A stretch of 64,000 nt of DNA, taken from Bacteroidota bacterium (lineage in GTDB: Bacteria; Bacteroidota; Bacteroidia; Cytophagales; Cyclobacteriaceae). The position numbers and the translations under genes were made by a program. Location of the stretch: contig JAEZEH010000005.1 of NCBI GenBank assembly GCA_023417785.1, positions 1-64,000 of the forward strand. Reading direction: 5' to 3'. The notes under the pieces are model-generated. The model was given only the letters and a program-made list of their open reading frames with translations. It was not told where the DNA came from and did not search any database. Below, in pieces: positions 33,501 through 40,786 of this stretch; position 1 is the first letter of the stretch; every line of letters begins with the position of its first letter.

Positions 33501-35878
33501 TTGGAGAAGTAATCGAGCCATTCATTACCGTGCGTAAGCCGACTCCTCCTATAGCTGAGGACAAACAGTATTGTCAGTTCTACGAAGGCGATCTTACCCT
33601 CAGTGCTCATGGGGAATTCAATTATATACAGTGGTACGAGAATGAAAATCTTTCGGATCCCGATCCGGCACTCACATCCATTTTTAATACAAACCTGAAT
33701 AGTTCAGTACCACAGTCAAAGGATTATTGGGTTACGGATGACTATTTCGGATACTGTCAGAGTAATCCGACAAAAGTTACACTTCAGATTACTCCGGTTC
33801 CTCAGTTTACATTGAATGTACCTGCACAATGTGAAGATCGTGAATTTTCATTCCAGGGACCAAACGGTGCCGATACCTATGAGTGGCTTATAGAACGTGG
33901 AGGTCCCGACGGCGAGGACGTAATTTATGACGTACAAAATCCCGTTCACACCTACCCGCGTCAGGGGTTGTATAATATTCGCCTGCGGATTACTTACACA
34001 TCGAATGCCAGTGAATGCGCGGCTACGGATGGTACGCAGGTCACCGTTGGTGTTAATCCGGAGCCCAGCTTCACGTATTCAAAACTCTGCGACGAAGACT
34101 TCACAGAGTTCATCGGTATTGTTCCGCCGGAAATTGGCGTGGAACGTTTTCAGTGGGACTTCGGTGATGGCCACATGCTTCCACAAGGTCTCAGTGGTGC
34201 ATCTGTTCCCGCAGGCACGCATGGTGGCACTACAACCAACACGTATAAGGATCCGCGCCATCAGTTCATCAACGCCTCCGTTCCGGCGACATACGACGTC
34301 ACGGTTACTGCCATCACTAACCTGGGGTGCGCCGGAAGCACCACCAAACCGGTCACGCTATTGCCTTACCTGAGTCCGACTCCGCAAAACCCGTACAGCA
34401 TGCGTGACCTTGATAACGGCAGGGGATTCTGGACCGTTGAAGATATCAATGGAAATTCAACCTGGGTATTTGAGCAGCCCGATAAGGTTTACGTAAGGAG
34501 CAGCGAAAATGCCTGGGTTACCCATGCCACACAAAACTATTCGCCCGACGACCGGTCATTCATAAACAGTCCCTGCTTTAACATCACAGATTTTACCAAA
34601 CCGGTAATCGCGCTGGACTACATCACCGATACGGAACGAAGCTATGACGGTGCTGTCCTTGAATACTCGAATGATGGCGGAACTACATGGAACGCCCTGG
34701 GCAATACGGTATCCGGATCGGAATGGTTTAGCACCCAGGGCTTTTTGACTGGTAACATTGGTAGTAGCCAGGTGGGCTGGTCCGGCCAACTCTGGAATGA
34801 TGGCGACAGCTATGAGTGGATGCAGGGGCGACACAAACTTGACAATGTAGAAAACAAAACCAAGGTTCGGTTCCGGATTGCGTTCGCGAGTAATGCCACC
34901 GGAGAGTTTGAAGGTTTCGCCTTTAACAACCTGAGTATTCGTGAACGAAACCGAAACATTCTGATTGAGAATTTCACGAACCATGAATTCAGTGTAAACA
35001 ATAACTATTACGCGACGATACCGGAGGCGGAAGCAGTGAAGATTCAGTATCATCTTGGATTTCCGACTAACGACGCAAACTTCTCGGTCAATCCAACGGA
35101 CCCCGCCGCGCGCGCCGCATATTATGGAATTCCGCTTAAGACTGAATACATTCCGCGGGCGTTCGTCGATGGTTTGAGCGAAGGTAATTTCACAACCTCG
35201 TGGGAAACGCAATACCGCGATCTGAGATCTCTTGCATCGGCCCCATTCCTCGTCAACCTGTCAGTAGAAGCCAGCGAAGGGGAACTGTTGATCACGGCGA
35301 ATGCCAACGTCCTTGAGTCCTTCCCCGCCGACGGGACAAGAAAACCTGTTCTGCACGTCGTTGTGGTGGAAAAAACAGTCGGATCCGACCGGTATGTGGT
35401 GCGCAAGATGTTACCGAATGCTACCGGCACCTTGCTACCGCTTCCGCTGATGGACGGAACGGTAACAGATGATATTGCTCTCAACTGGAAAGTCAGTAAT
35501 GCTGTAGAAAGATCAGACCTCGCAGTGATTGCATTCATTCAGGATGAATTAACCCGTGAAGTATACCAGGCTACGATCGAAACATCGGTTGCTGATCCGG
35601 GGATAATTACGGCTATTGAAGAAGTGGTGTTTGGCGGATTGTCCGTTTACCCGAATCCGGCCGATCAGTCGTTCACCGTTAAGTTGGGAGACGGGGCACA
35701 GGACGTCTATCCAGTCAGAGTAATGGACTCTTTTGGCCGTGCTGTCTTCGAATCGGAATTCCGTAAAGGCGAGCACACCAAAGAAGTGGTGACCGGAACA
35801 CTTGCCGCCGGAATGTATTTCGTTCAGATAGAAACAGTAAAAGGAATTGTATGGCGAAAGGTCATTGTTGGGCATTGA
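30599..35878 (+). CDS. Giant Ig-repeat surface protein with T9SS type-A sorting domain
   Basis: A 1,759-residue exported protein. Signal peptide (~1-25, ending GIAFAQ); five ~112-residue SbsA/Big_5-type Ig repeats (~27-588; each with ITFDEPIRNLxNS and VYVAIxxVEDxxxN motifs); Ig/PKD-like modules (~590-1,290; GPDKSVCGGESTT, FQWDFGDGH); a jelly-roll-like region (~1,330-1,460; DGAVLEYSNDGGTTWNALG); an Omp28-like segment (ILIENFTNHE, ~1,460-1,680) without the CxxC; and a C-terminal T9SS domain (LSVYPNPADQSFTV to MYFVQIE). It lies 42 nt after the lipoprotein gene. Adhesion or ligand binding is a likely role. Confidence 0.9.
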   Translation: MFQLEKKRTLLAIIVWMAFTGIAFAQPTVSFLPVDGATNISTSVNVIIAFDQAVRNIDDSEITSGNVATLLTLRKDDISGDDVPFTASIDPGKTTITIVPTASLDNNQVYYVAIAPVEDVTNNATTGTSAIFTTTNDTQAPVPSFTPSNGSIDFPNASSIVITFDEPIRDLNNADLNSTSIDAKITLKEAGALGPDIPFDATLNGANTQITITSSASLPDFTVIYVAVNNVEDQFDNAITTAQSIFFTTADGTPPVITFTPTDGASGVAITSNITIGLDEAVRNIDDSEITDANLASLISFKLTNSGGADVPFTATINAGKTTIIINPVSDLDPDQLYFVSLSPVENHYDVATVSSQITFATVDTQPPVATFNPVNGATGVSNSANIVITFNEPIRNLDNSTLDNVTIDSRIVLRLTDISGVNIPFDAVIDGTGTIVTIDPAGALPDLTPIYVSINNVEDASNNAITTPVSATFTTTDGTPPVVTFDPPNGATNFSITSNVVLTFDESIRNLNNSEITNLNVGGLITFVRTSDNANISFTATINAGKTGITINPDNNLGADIEYSVTLASVEDAYNNPTGIQAVTFSTQSLSVNAGPDKSVCGGESTTITSVISGGNGYYNIQWTSSPAGFTSTSQTITVSPSVTTTYTCTVTDSDGNTNGASPATVTVTVNEAPVASWDPGTKLSFIVNEPAHLLSGTATNQDGVTPSTGTDTFTGAGIALHGDGNYYFHPNTTGIVSDLPLTYTHTNSAGCSNSDQILVSVSSQSPILNIEDGYCANEPINQGVSGILAPNPAVVNMSTYRHMAFWTSHNTPVNGPLIEIGGSPKTYRLDPAMAAAVLGGSDVFYIAIYSQINLPLGPPLMLPLHVVEVKLYLPGIQPVITSIRSSEVFCESNDPFVLTTSTDGSYTTLSWSVVSEPGMIPESPNGISETSPDVFEFAPGAITYPSNEAFRRLAMIYRYNDKNGCFGEVIEPFITVRKPTPPIAEDKQYCQFYEGDLTLSAHGEFNYIQWYENENLSDPDPALTSIFNTNLNSSVPQSKDYWVTDDYFGYCQSNPTKVTLQITPVPQFTLNVPAQCEDREFSFQGPNGADTYEWLIERGGPDGEDVIYDVQNPVHTYPRQGLYNIRLRITYTSNASECAATDGTQVTVGVNPEPSFTYSKLCDEDFTEFIGIVPPEIGVERFQWDFGDGHMLPQGLSGASVPAGTHGGTTTNTYKDPRHQFINASVPATYDVTVTAITNLGCAGSTTKPVTLLPYLSPTPQNPYSMRDLDNGRGFWTVEDINGNSTWVFEQPDKVYVRSSENAWVTHATQNYSPDDRSFINSPCFNITDFTKPVIALDYITDTERSYDGAVLEYSNDGGTTWNALGNTVSGSEWFSTQGFLTGNIGSSQVGWSGQLWNDGDSYEWMQGRHKLDNVENKTKVRFRIAFASNATGEFEGFAFNNLSIRERNRNILIENFTNHEFSVNNNYYATIPEAEAVKIQYHLGFPTNDANFSVNPTDPAARAAYYGIPLKTEYIPRAFVDGLSEGNFTTSWETQYRDLRSLASAPFLVNLSVEASEGELLITANANVLESFPADGTRKPVLHVVVVEKTVGSDRYVVRKMLPNATGTLLPLPLMDGTVTDDIALNWKVSNAVERSDLAVIAFIQDELTREVYQATIETSVADPGIITAIEEVVFGGLSVYPNPADQSFTVKLGDGAQDVYPVRVMDSFGRAVFESEFRKGEHTKEVVTGTLAAGMYFVQIETVKGIVWRKVIVGH

Positions 35879-35971
35879 CCCGACAAGCTGGTAAATGGGA
35901 CCGTAAATACGTCCTTTTTGGAACTCTGTTTCTTTCGATTAATTTTATATAGGAACACCTAACGCTTTTTG

Positions 35972-36727
35972 ATGGAAATCTTCCTGCGGGCAGAGACGTG
36001 GCTAGCCTTGCTTACGCTAACCTTTTTTGAGGTTGTGCTTGGCATTGATAACATCATCTTTATTTCGATCGTATCCAACCGCCTTCCACCAGATATCCGT
36101 GCACGCGTCCGGAATTTTGGGCTTATGCTGGCCATGCTGGTTCGCATCCTGTTGCTGTTGACCATCACCTGGGTGATGAAATTCAAAGAACCCATATTCA
36201 CCATTCCTGAAAGCATTTTATTTCAACAAGAGCTTCCAATAAGCGGTCGCGATCTGATACTTATTTTTGGCGGGCTATTTCTTATCGCCAAAAGCACCCG
36301 GGAGATCAACCATGAGATGGAAGGCGAGGATGAAACGATTGAACAGACAAAAGGCAACATCAATGTAACGGGAGTCATTGTTCAAATCATCCTGCTCGAT
36401 ATTATTTTTTCTTTTGATTCGATACTCACCGCGGTTGGGCTCACGGATATGGTGCTTATCATGATCATCGCAGTAGTCGTGTCCATTGGAATTATGATGG
36501 TGTTTTCGGGATCCATCAGTAGTTTCATCCAAAAGCATCCTTCAATGGAGGTACTTGCCCTCGGATTTCTGATTCTTATCGGGTTTATGTTATTTCTTGA
36601 GGGTTTGCATTATGATATTCCGAAAGGGTATATCTATTTTGCAGTAGCCTTCTCGTTAATGATCGAGATGGTTAACATTAAAGTACGAAACCGCCGTAAG
36701 AAAATCCGTGAAGAATTCCATGAATGA
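35972..36727 (+). CDS. TerC-family integral membrane protein
   Basis: A 251-residue inner-membrane protein with seven or so helices, and the paired acidic motifs of TerC/Alx proteins: FFEVVLGIDNIIFISI (near residue 20) and LLDIIFSFDSILTAVGL (near 145). Members transport or handle metal ions, for example manganese efflux. The ATG at 35972 is chosen over the TTG before it. The last 8 nt overlap the start of the DinB-type gene, giving a TerC-DinB-hydrolase run. Confidence 0.92.
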   Translation: MEIFLRAETWLALLTLTFFEVVLGIDNIIFISIVSNRLPPDIRARVRNFGLMLAMLVRILLLLTITWVMKFKEPIFTIPESILFQQELPISGRDLILIFGGLFLIAKSTREINHEMEGEDETIEQTKGNINVTGVIVQIILLDIIFSFDSILTAVGLTDMVLIMIIAVVVSIGIMMVFSGSISSFIQKHPSMEVLALGFLILIGFMLFLEGLHYDIPKGYIYFAVAFSLMIEMVNIKVRNRRKKIREEFHE

Positions 36728-37244
36728 CCTTGCCTCACGTCAGTATCCCATAGGGGACTTTTCACCGAAAGATGTCTATACTTCGGAGGAGAGGGAAGGT
36801 TTCATCAAGTCGATTGAAACATTACCCGGGAGAATTGAAAAACTTGTTGAAAGTTTCACTCCCACGCAATGGGAAACGACGTATCGCGAAGGTGGCTGGA
36901 CAGCGCGTCAGGTAGTGCACCACGTCGCCGACAGTCATATGAATGCCTACATCCGGGTGAAGTGGGCGCTCACCGAAGACACACCGTTGATCAAAGCCTA
37001 TGACGAAAAAGCGTGGGCGATGACTCCGGAAGTCAGCGCCGACACCTCGCTATCGTTAAAGCTGTTGCGTGCCCTGCATGCAAAGTGGGTTACGCTGCTG
37101 CGGTCGATTCCGGAATCCCAGTTGAATCGCGCCTTTATTCACCCAGCCACCAAAAAGCAAAACAGCATTGAGCGAATGATAGCACTTTACAGCTGGCACG
37201 GTGAACATCATCTCGCGCACCTGAAATTAATTGCCGGAAACTAA
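36720..37244 (+). CDS. DinB/YfiT-type metal-dependent transferase or hydrolase
   Basis: A 174-residue DinB-fold protein. The three-His metal site is visible as VVHHVADSH (His67/68) and WHGEHHLAHL (His160, His163/164). The N terminus YPIGDFSPKDVYTSEE matches the YfiT/BstA subgroup, which includes bacillithiol S-transferases. Bacillithiol occurs in some Bacteroidota, so thiol conjugation is plausible but not proven. The start ATG lies within the final codons of the TerC gene, and its own stop region overlaps the next gene. Confidence 0.85.
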   Translation: MNDLASRQYPIGDFSPKDVYTSEEREGFIKSIETLPGRIEKLVESFTPTQWETTYREGGWTARQVVHHVADSHMNAYIRVKWALTEDTPLIKAYDEKAWAMTPEVSADTSLSLKLLRALHAKWVTLLRSIPESQLNRAFIHPATKKQNSIERMIALYSWHGEHHLAHLKLIAGN

Positions 37245-38211
37245 ATTTTCCCGGGCCAAAAACGGTTATAAACGGGTGAACTACAAGGCTCCGCTTTTTC
37301 TGTTCAATGCACATCTTGAAACGATCTATCCCTCGCTGATTCGACGGGTGGAAACCGTTCCTTATGTGCGTGAACGAATCTCAACTCCTGACGACGACTT
37401 TCTTGACCTGGACTGGATCAGACAAGGATCGGGGAAGCTCCTGATTATCTCACATGGTCTGGAAGGGAATTCAAAACGGCCATATATCAAAGGCCTGGCG
37501 AAGGCCGCAAGCGCAAGAGGATACGATGTTCTGGCCTGGAACTTTCGCGGATGCAGTGGCGAAATCAACCGCCAGCTTCGATTTTACCATAGCGGAGCCA
37601 CCGACGATCTGGATTGTGTAGTCCAACACGTTAAGGCAAACTATTCGTATTCGTCAGTTTATCTGGCGGGGTTTAGCCTTGGGGGAAACCTTACCCTGAA
37701 GTACCTCGGCGAGCGTACTACGGATCCGCTGATTCGCAAAGCGGTAGTGTTCTCGGTCCCAATGGATCTGCATACGAGTTGTGATAAGATTTCCCTTCCG
37801 GGGAACTGGATCTATGCAAACCGGTTTTTGAAAAGCCTGAAGCTGAAGGTAGTCTGGAAACACCAGCGCTTCCCGGAACTGGATATCCGGCCTTTACCCC
37901 GGATACGCACAATAACTCAGTTTGACGACGTATATACGGCACCGCTCCACGGTTACCGCGATGCGACAGAATATTACCGGAAAAACAGCTCTATTCATTT
38001 CGTGGGCGACATCAAAGTGCCGACGCTAATCATAAACGCCTTAAATGACCCCTTCCTGAGCCAGGCTTGTTTTCCCACGAAAGTGGTCTCAGGTCACCCT
38101 GTCGTTCGACTGGAAACGCCTGCACGCGGTGGTCACGTCGGATTTGCGCAGTTCAGGAAAGGCGGCGTCTACTGGAGTGAGGATCGTGCGCTGCGCTTCC
38201 TGGCGGAATAG
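37231..38211 (+). CDS. YheT-like alpha/beta hydrolase
   Basis: A protein of up to 326 residues in the YheT/EMB8 hydrolase family: NAHLETIYPSLIRR near the N terminus, ISHGLEGNSKRPYIKGLA, nucleophile elbow GFSLGG (Ser149), Asp in NALNDPFLS and His in GGHVGF complete the triad. Such proteins are lipases or esterases of unclear substrate. The start is uncertain: TTG at 37231 overlaps the previous gene, while GTG at 37276 would give an N terminus nearer the family norm. Confidence 0.85.
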   Translation: MPETKFSRAKNGYKRVNYKAPLFLFNAHLETIYPSLIRRVETVPYVRERISTPDDDFLDLDWIRQGSGKLLIISHGLEGNSKRPYIKGLAKAASARGYDVLAWNFRGCSGEINRQLRFYHSGATDDLDCVVQHVKANYSYSSVYLAGFSLGGNLTLKYLGERTTDPLIRKAVVFSVPMDLHTSCDKISLPGNWIYANRFLKSLKLKVVWKHQRFPELDIRPLPRIRTITQFDDVYTAPLHGYRDATEYYRKNSSIHFVGDIKVPTLIINALNDPFLSQACFPTKVVSGHPVVRLETPARGGHVGFAQFRKGGVYWSEDRALRFLAE

Positions 38212-38271
38212 TCGGGGATTTTTATTTCCAAATTTATTTTTCTTGCAGGACCAACCTGTTAACTTTCCTGC

Positions 38272-38280
38272 TCACTTTGC
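38272..38280 (+). promoter_or_regulatory. Candidate -7 promoter box (TCACTTTGC)
   Basis: TCACTTTGC lies 5 nt before the ATG of the SRAP gene, with CTTGCAGG about 20 bp upstream. If real, transcription would begin at or very near the start codon. Weak evidence. Confidence 0.25.
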
Positions 38281-38285
38281 CCACC

Positions 38286-38984
38286 ATGATTGACCGCTAC
38301 AGTATCACAGCCTCTATTGAACAAATCCGCGAACGTTTCGCTGCAGATGTCCCGGAGTTTGTTCAGCCGCGATACAACGCGGCACCAACGCAGCTCCTAC
38401 CGGTCATTACATCAAATTCGCCGGAAGGCATTTCAACATTTTATTGGGGTACATCACCACAATGGGCGAAGAACAAAACACTTAGCGAGAAGTATATCAA
38501 TGTTCGTGCTGAGCAGATCGATGATAAAGTATCTCTCCAAAAAGCGTTACTAAAAAATCGCTGCATCATCCCTGCAGACGGATTCTATGCGTGGAAGAAA
38601 GCCGGCAAGAAAACAATGATCCCCTATCGGTTTGTATGCAAGAATCAGCCTCTCTTTTCCTTTGCAGGTTTCTGGGATGAGTATGAAGATACGGATGGAA
38701 ATGAATTCCATACTTTCACCATAATTACCACAACGGCAAATGAACTGGTGAATACCATCCATGACCGCATGCCTGTAATACTTGGTAAGGAGGCCGAAGC
38801 GAAATGGCTGAATAAGACTAGTTCTGAAAGCGAACTCAAAAGTTTATTGGTTCCTTATCCGGCAGGTGAGATTAATTTATATTCCGTATCGCCCAGGATC
38901 AGCGACAGCTCTACTGACGTAGCGTCTCTTATCATGCCCGCACCTCCTGCGGATCAGCACGGCAATCTTACGCTGTTTGATTGA
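38286..38984 (+). CDS. SRAP-family protein (YedK/HMCES) lacking the catalytic Cys2
   Basis: A 232-residue SOS-response-associated peptidase family protein. Family members use Cys2, exposed after Met removal, to cross-link to abasic sites in single-stranded DNA. Other landmarks are intact: RYNAAPTQ (29-36), NVRAEQ with Glu76, RCIIPADGFYAW, and IHDRMPVIL with His159. But the N terminus is MIDRYSIT where MCGRYSLT is normal, and no alternative start supplies a Cys. It may therefore bind DNA without covalent attachment, or have another chemistry. Confidence 0.88.
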   Translation: MIDRYSITASIEQIRERFAADVPEFVQPRYNAAPTQLLPVITSNSPEGISTFYWGTSPQWAKNKTLSEKYINVRAEQIDDKVSLQKALLKNRCIIPADGFYAWKKAGKKTMIPYRFVCKNQPLFSFAGFWDEYEDTDGNEFHTFTIITTTANELVNTIHDRMPVILGKEAEAKWLNKTSSESELKSLLVPYPAGEINLYSVSPRISDSSTDVASLIMPAPPADQHGNLTLFD

Positions 38985-39036
38985 TTTCATCGGGCGGTCG
39001 ATAACTTCATTCAACCCGATATTTCCAAAGACCGGA

Positions 39037-40041
39037 TCAGAAACCCTCAACCTCTGAGTCGTCAGGGATAACTTCCATTTCATTGGGCTTCTCCTCGATG
39101 GGCGGTTCGTCGTCCTCGGGTTCCTGTGGAGGTGGTTGTTCCTCCTGCTTCGGCTTCTTATCGCGTTTCCGGAATAATCCCTTCTTTTTCTTCTCTTCTC
39201 TGGGAGCCTCTTCTTCAACGGCAGTTTGATTTTCGTCTATGAAGTCGAACTCTTCTTCATCACCGGCGCGGCGTACCGGAGGTTCCTCCACCGGCTCCTC
39301 CTTATTCTTCTTACCAAAGATTCGGCGGAAGAAACCCTTCTTTTCCTGCTTGTTCTTGCGGGAAGCTTCGGCGCGCTGATCTTCGGCCCGGCCCAACTGA
39401 TGGATACGGGATTGCTTTACATCGGGAAGCACAAGGTAATCACGCAGATACCACATGTAATTGTCCTGCTCGACATTGAAAGTCACATGAACAACGGCAT
39501 ACCTTGGTTTCTCAGCAACGTATTTACCGGTGTTTTCGTCGTAGATGAGACTATCGGGGAAGTCATACTTCAACACGCGCACTTCCCGGTCTTTCGAGAT
39601 TACGTAGACGCTGTCCTGTTCGGGGGGCTGAGGTCCCTGAGGAACGTCTTCGATATAAATACTATCAATTACAGATCTTGCGGCGAGATCGAGTTCAGTA
39701 CCAGGTGTCACACCATCTTCACCCGCCATGCCTTCCTCGCCCAGTAGTCCTTCGCCGTCGAGACGCATCGAGTCAGGCAGGGTCACATAAATCGGCCTGG
39801 CGGCAACAGTTCTCATCTGTCGCGTTTTCTTGCGATACGAAGTCGGTTCAGCGATGAGATATTTTGTTTTGCTGGCAGAATAAATTTTGGGAGTCGAATC
39901 TTCCTTGATGTAACTGAATTTCTTACGGAGCTCGTCCTTGTCGTAGATATAGGCGCTTTGAAAGGCAGGGCATACCGTTCGCTGGGTGCAAGCGGAAAGC
40001 AAGGCAAGAATGAGCAGAATGGCCGTAAGTCCCCTCAACAT
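39037..40041 (-). CDS. Lipoprotein with charged C-terminal tail
   Basis: A 334-residue lipoprotein: LILALLSAC is a clear lipobox (Cys18). The mature part opens CPAFQSAYIYDKDELRKKFSYI, a segment I associate with a Cytophagales-specific family, and continues with a beta-rich central region (DREVRVLKYDFPDSLIYDENTG, VHVTFNVEQDNYMWYLRDYL). From residue ~225 the tail is very rich in Lys and Glu with short poly-Glu and KKKGLFRK runs, likely disordered. Outer-membrane location facing the periplasm is inferred. Function unknown. Confidence 0.75.
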   Translation of the reverse strand: MLRGLTAILLILALLSACTQRTVCPAFQSAYIYDKDELRKKFSYIKEDSTPKIYSASKTKYLIAEPTSYRKKTRQMRTVAARPIYVTLPDSMRLDGEGLLGEEGMAGEDGVTPGTELDLAARSVIDSIYIEDVPQGPQPPEQDSVYVISKDREVRVLKYDFPDSLIYDENTGKYVAEKPRYAVVHVTFNVEQDNYMWYLRDYLVLPDVKQSRIHQLGRAEDQRAEASRKNKQEKKGFFRRIFGKKNKEEPVEEPPVRRAGDEEEFDFIDENQTAVEEEAPREEKKKKGLFRKRDKKPKQEEQPPPQEPEDDEPPIEEKPNEMEVIPDDSEVEGF

Positions 40042-40187
40042 GGTTTGGGTAAATCAAACAAAAATAGGGAATTTATCAAGACAAAAGGGCGAAAAACACG
40101 CCTGTTACCGTTGAATTCAAGCCCAAACCATACAGTTTTCATAAAATCGGGAGTTATAAAGAAATTCAGGCCGACATGCCACTCTGG

Positions 40188-40541
40188 TCACATTTTCTCT
40201 AACGCCGACTTCTCCTTTTTCGTGAGTTTCGCGACAACTAATTCGTAAGAATCGTCGATCCAGGTACTGAGTTCGCGGTCGGGAACAGAGCCATCCATCA
40301 GAATCGTATTCCAATGCTTCTTATTCATATGATAACCCGGCGTGACGGATTCGTAGCGTTCGCGCAGTTCCACACCTTTTTCAGGGTCAGTTTTCAGGTT
40401 AACGCTTGTAAACATCGTGATATCGGTAAGCGCAAACATTTTACCCATAACTTTGAATACCAGGGTTTCTTCACCGAAAGGCATCTCTTCGGTTACACCC
40501 GTTTTTGAAAGGCAGTAACTCCGGAATGTTTCGAGATTCAA
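40188..40541 (-). CDS. MmcQ/YjbR family protein
   Basis: A 117-residue protein of the MmcQ/YjbR (CyaY-like fold) family: LSKTGVTEEMPFGEETLVFKVMGKMFAL, the ESVTPGYHMNKKHWNTILMD segment and IDDSYELVVAKLTKKE are the expected order. Members are small presumed DNA-binding proteins of uncertain role. Its first codon overlaps the stop of the upstream membrane protein gene by 4 nt. Confidence 0.85.
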   Translation of the reverse strand: MNLETFRSYCLSKTGVTEEMPFGEETLVFKVMGKMFALTDITMFTSVNLKTDPEKGVELRERYESVTPGYHMNKKHWNTILMDGSVPDRELSTWIDDSYELVVAKLTKKEKSALEKM

Positions 40542-40780
40542 TTGAGTGCGGGTTTGATGACCAACTTGAATATAAGGTACAGTACCCCAACCAGGAAAAT
40601 AAGAAGTGAGATCTTATTGATACCGTGCATCATCTTCAGGTTGATATTGCTTGGTCTTGAAGGATCTTTCTTTCTGAAAAAGTATCCTCCTACTTCACCC
40701 AGACTGAAGAACTCACGAATACCTTTTTTGGATTCGTGGCTTTGTTCCTGCGCCTTCATCTTGTCGTTTTCCGTGTTCAT
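40538..40780 (-). CDS. Small membrane protein (DUF6728-like)
   Basis: An 80-residue protein with a polar N terminus, the motif FFSLGEVGGYFFRKKDPSRP, and one C-terminal membrane helix (ISLLIFLVGVLYLIFKLVI). From memory this fits a Bacteroidota family of unknown function (DUF6728). It lies 6 nt after the ispG stop and overlaps the MmcQ gene, so the three are probably one transcript. The Met at codon 8 is an alternative start. Confidence 0.65.
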   Translation of the reverse strand: MNTENDKMKAQEQSHESKKGIREFFSLGEVGGYFFRKKDPSRPSNINLKMMHGINKISLLIFLVGVLYLIFKLVIKPALN

Positions 40781-40786
40781 AATTCA

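Noticed and set aside
34556..35212. 218-codon minus-strand frame
   Set aside because: Antisense to the giant Ig-repeat gene, no recognisable protein features.
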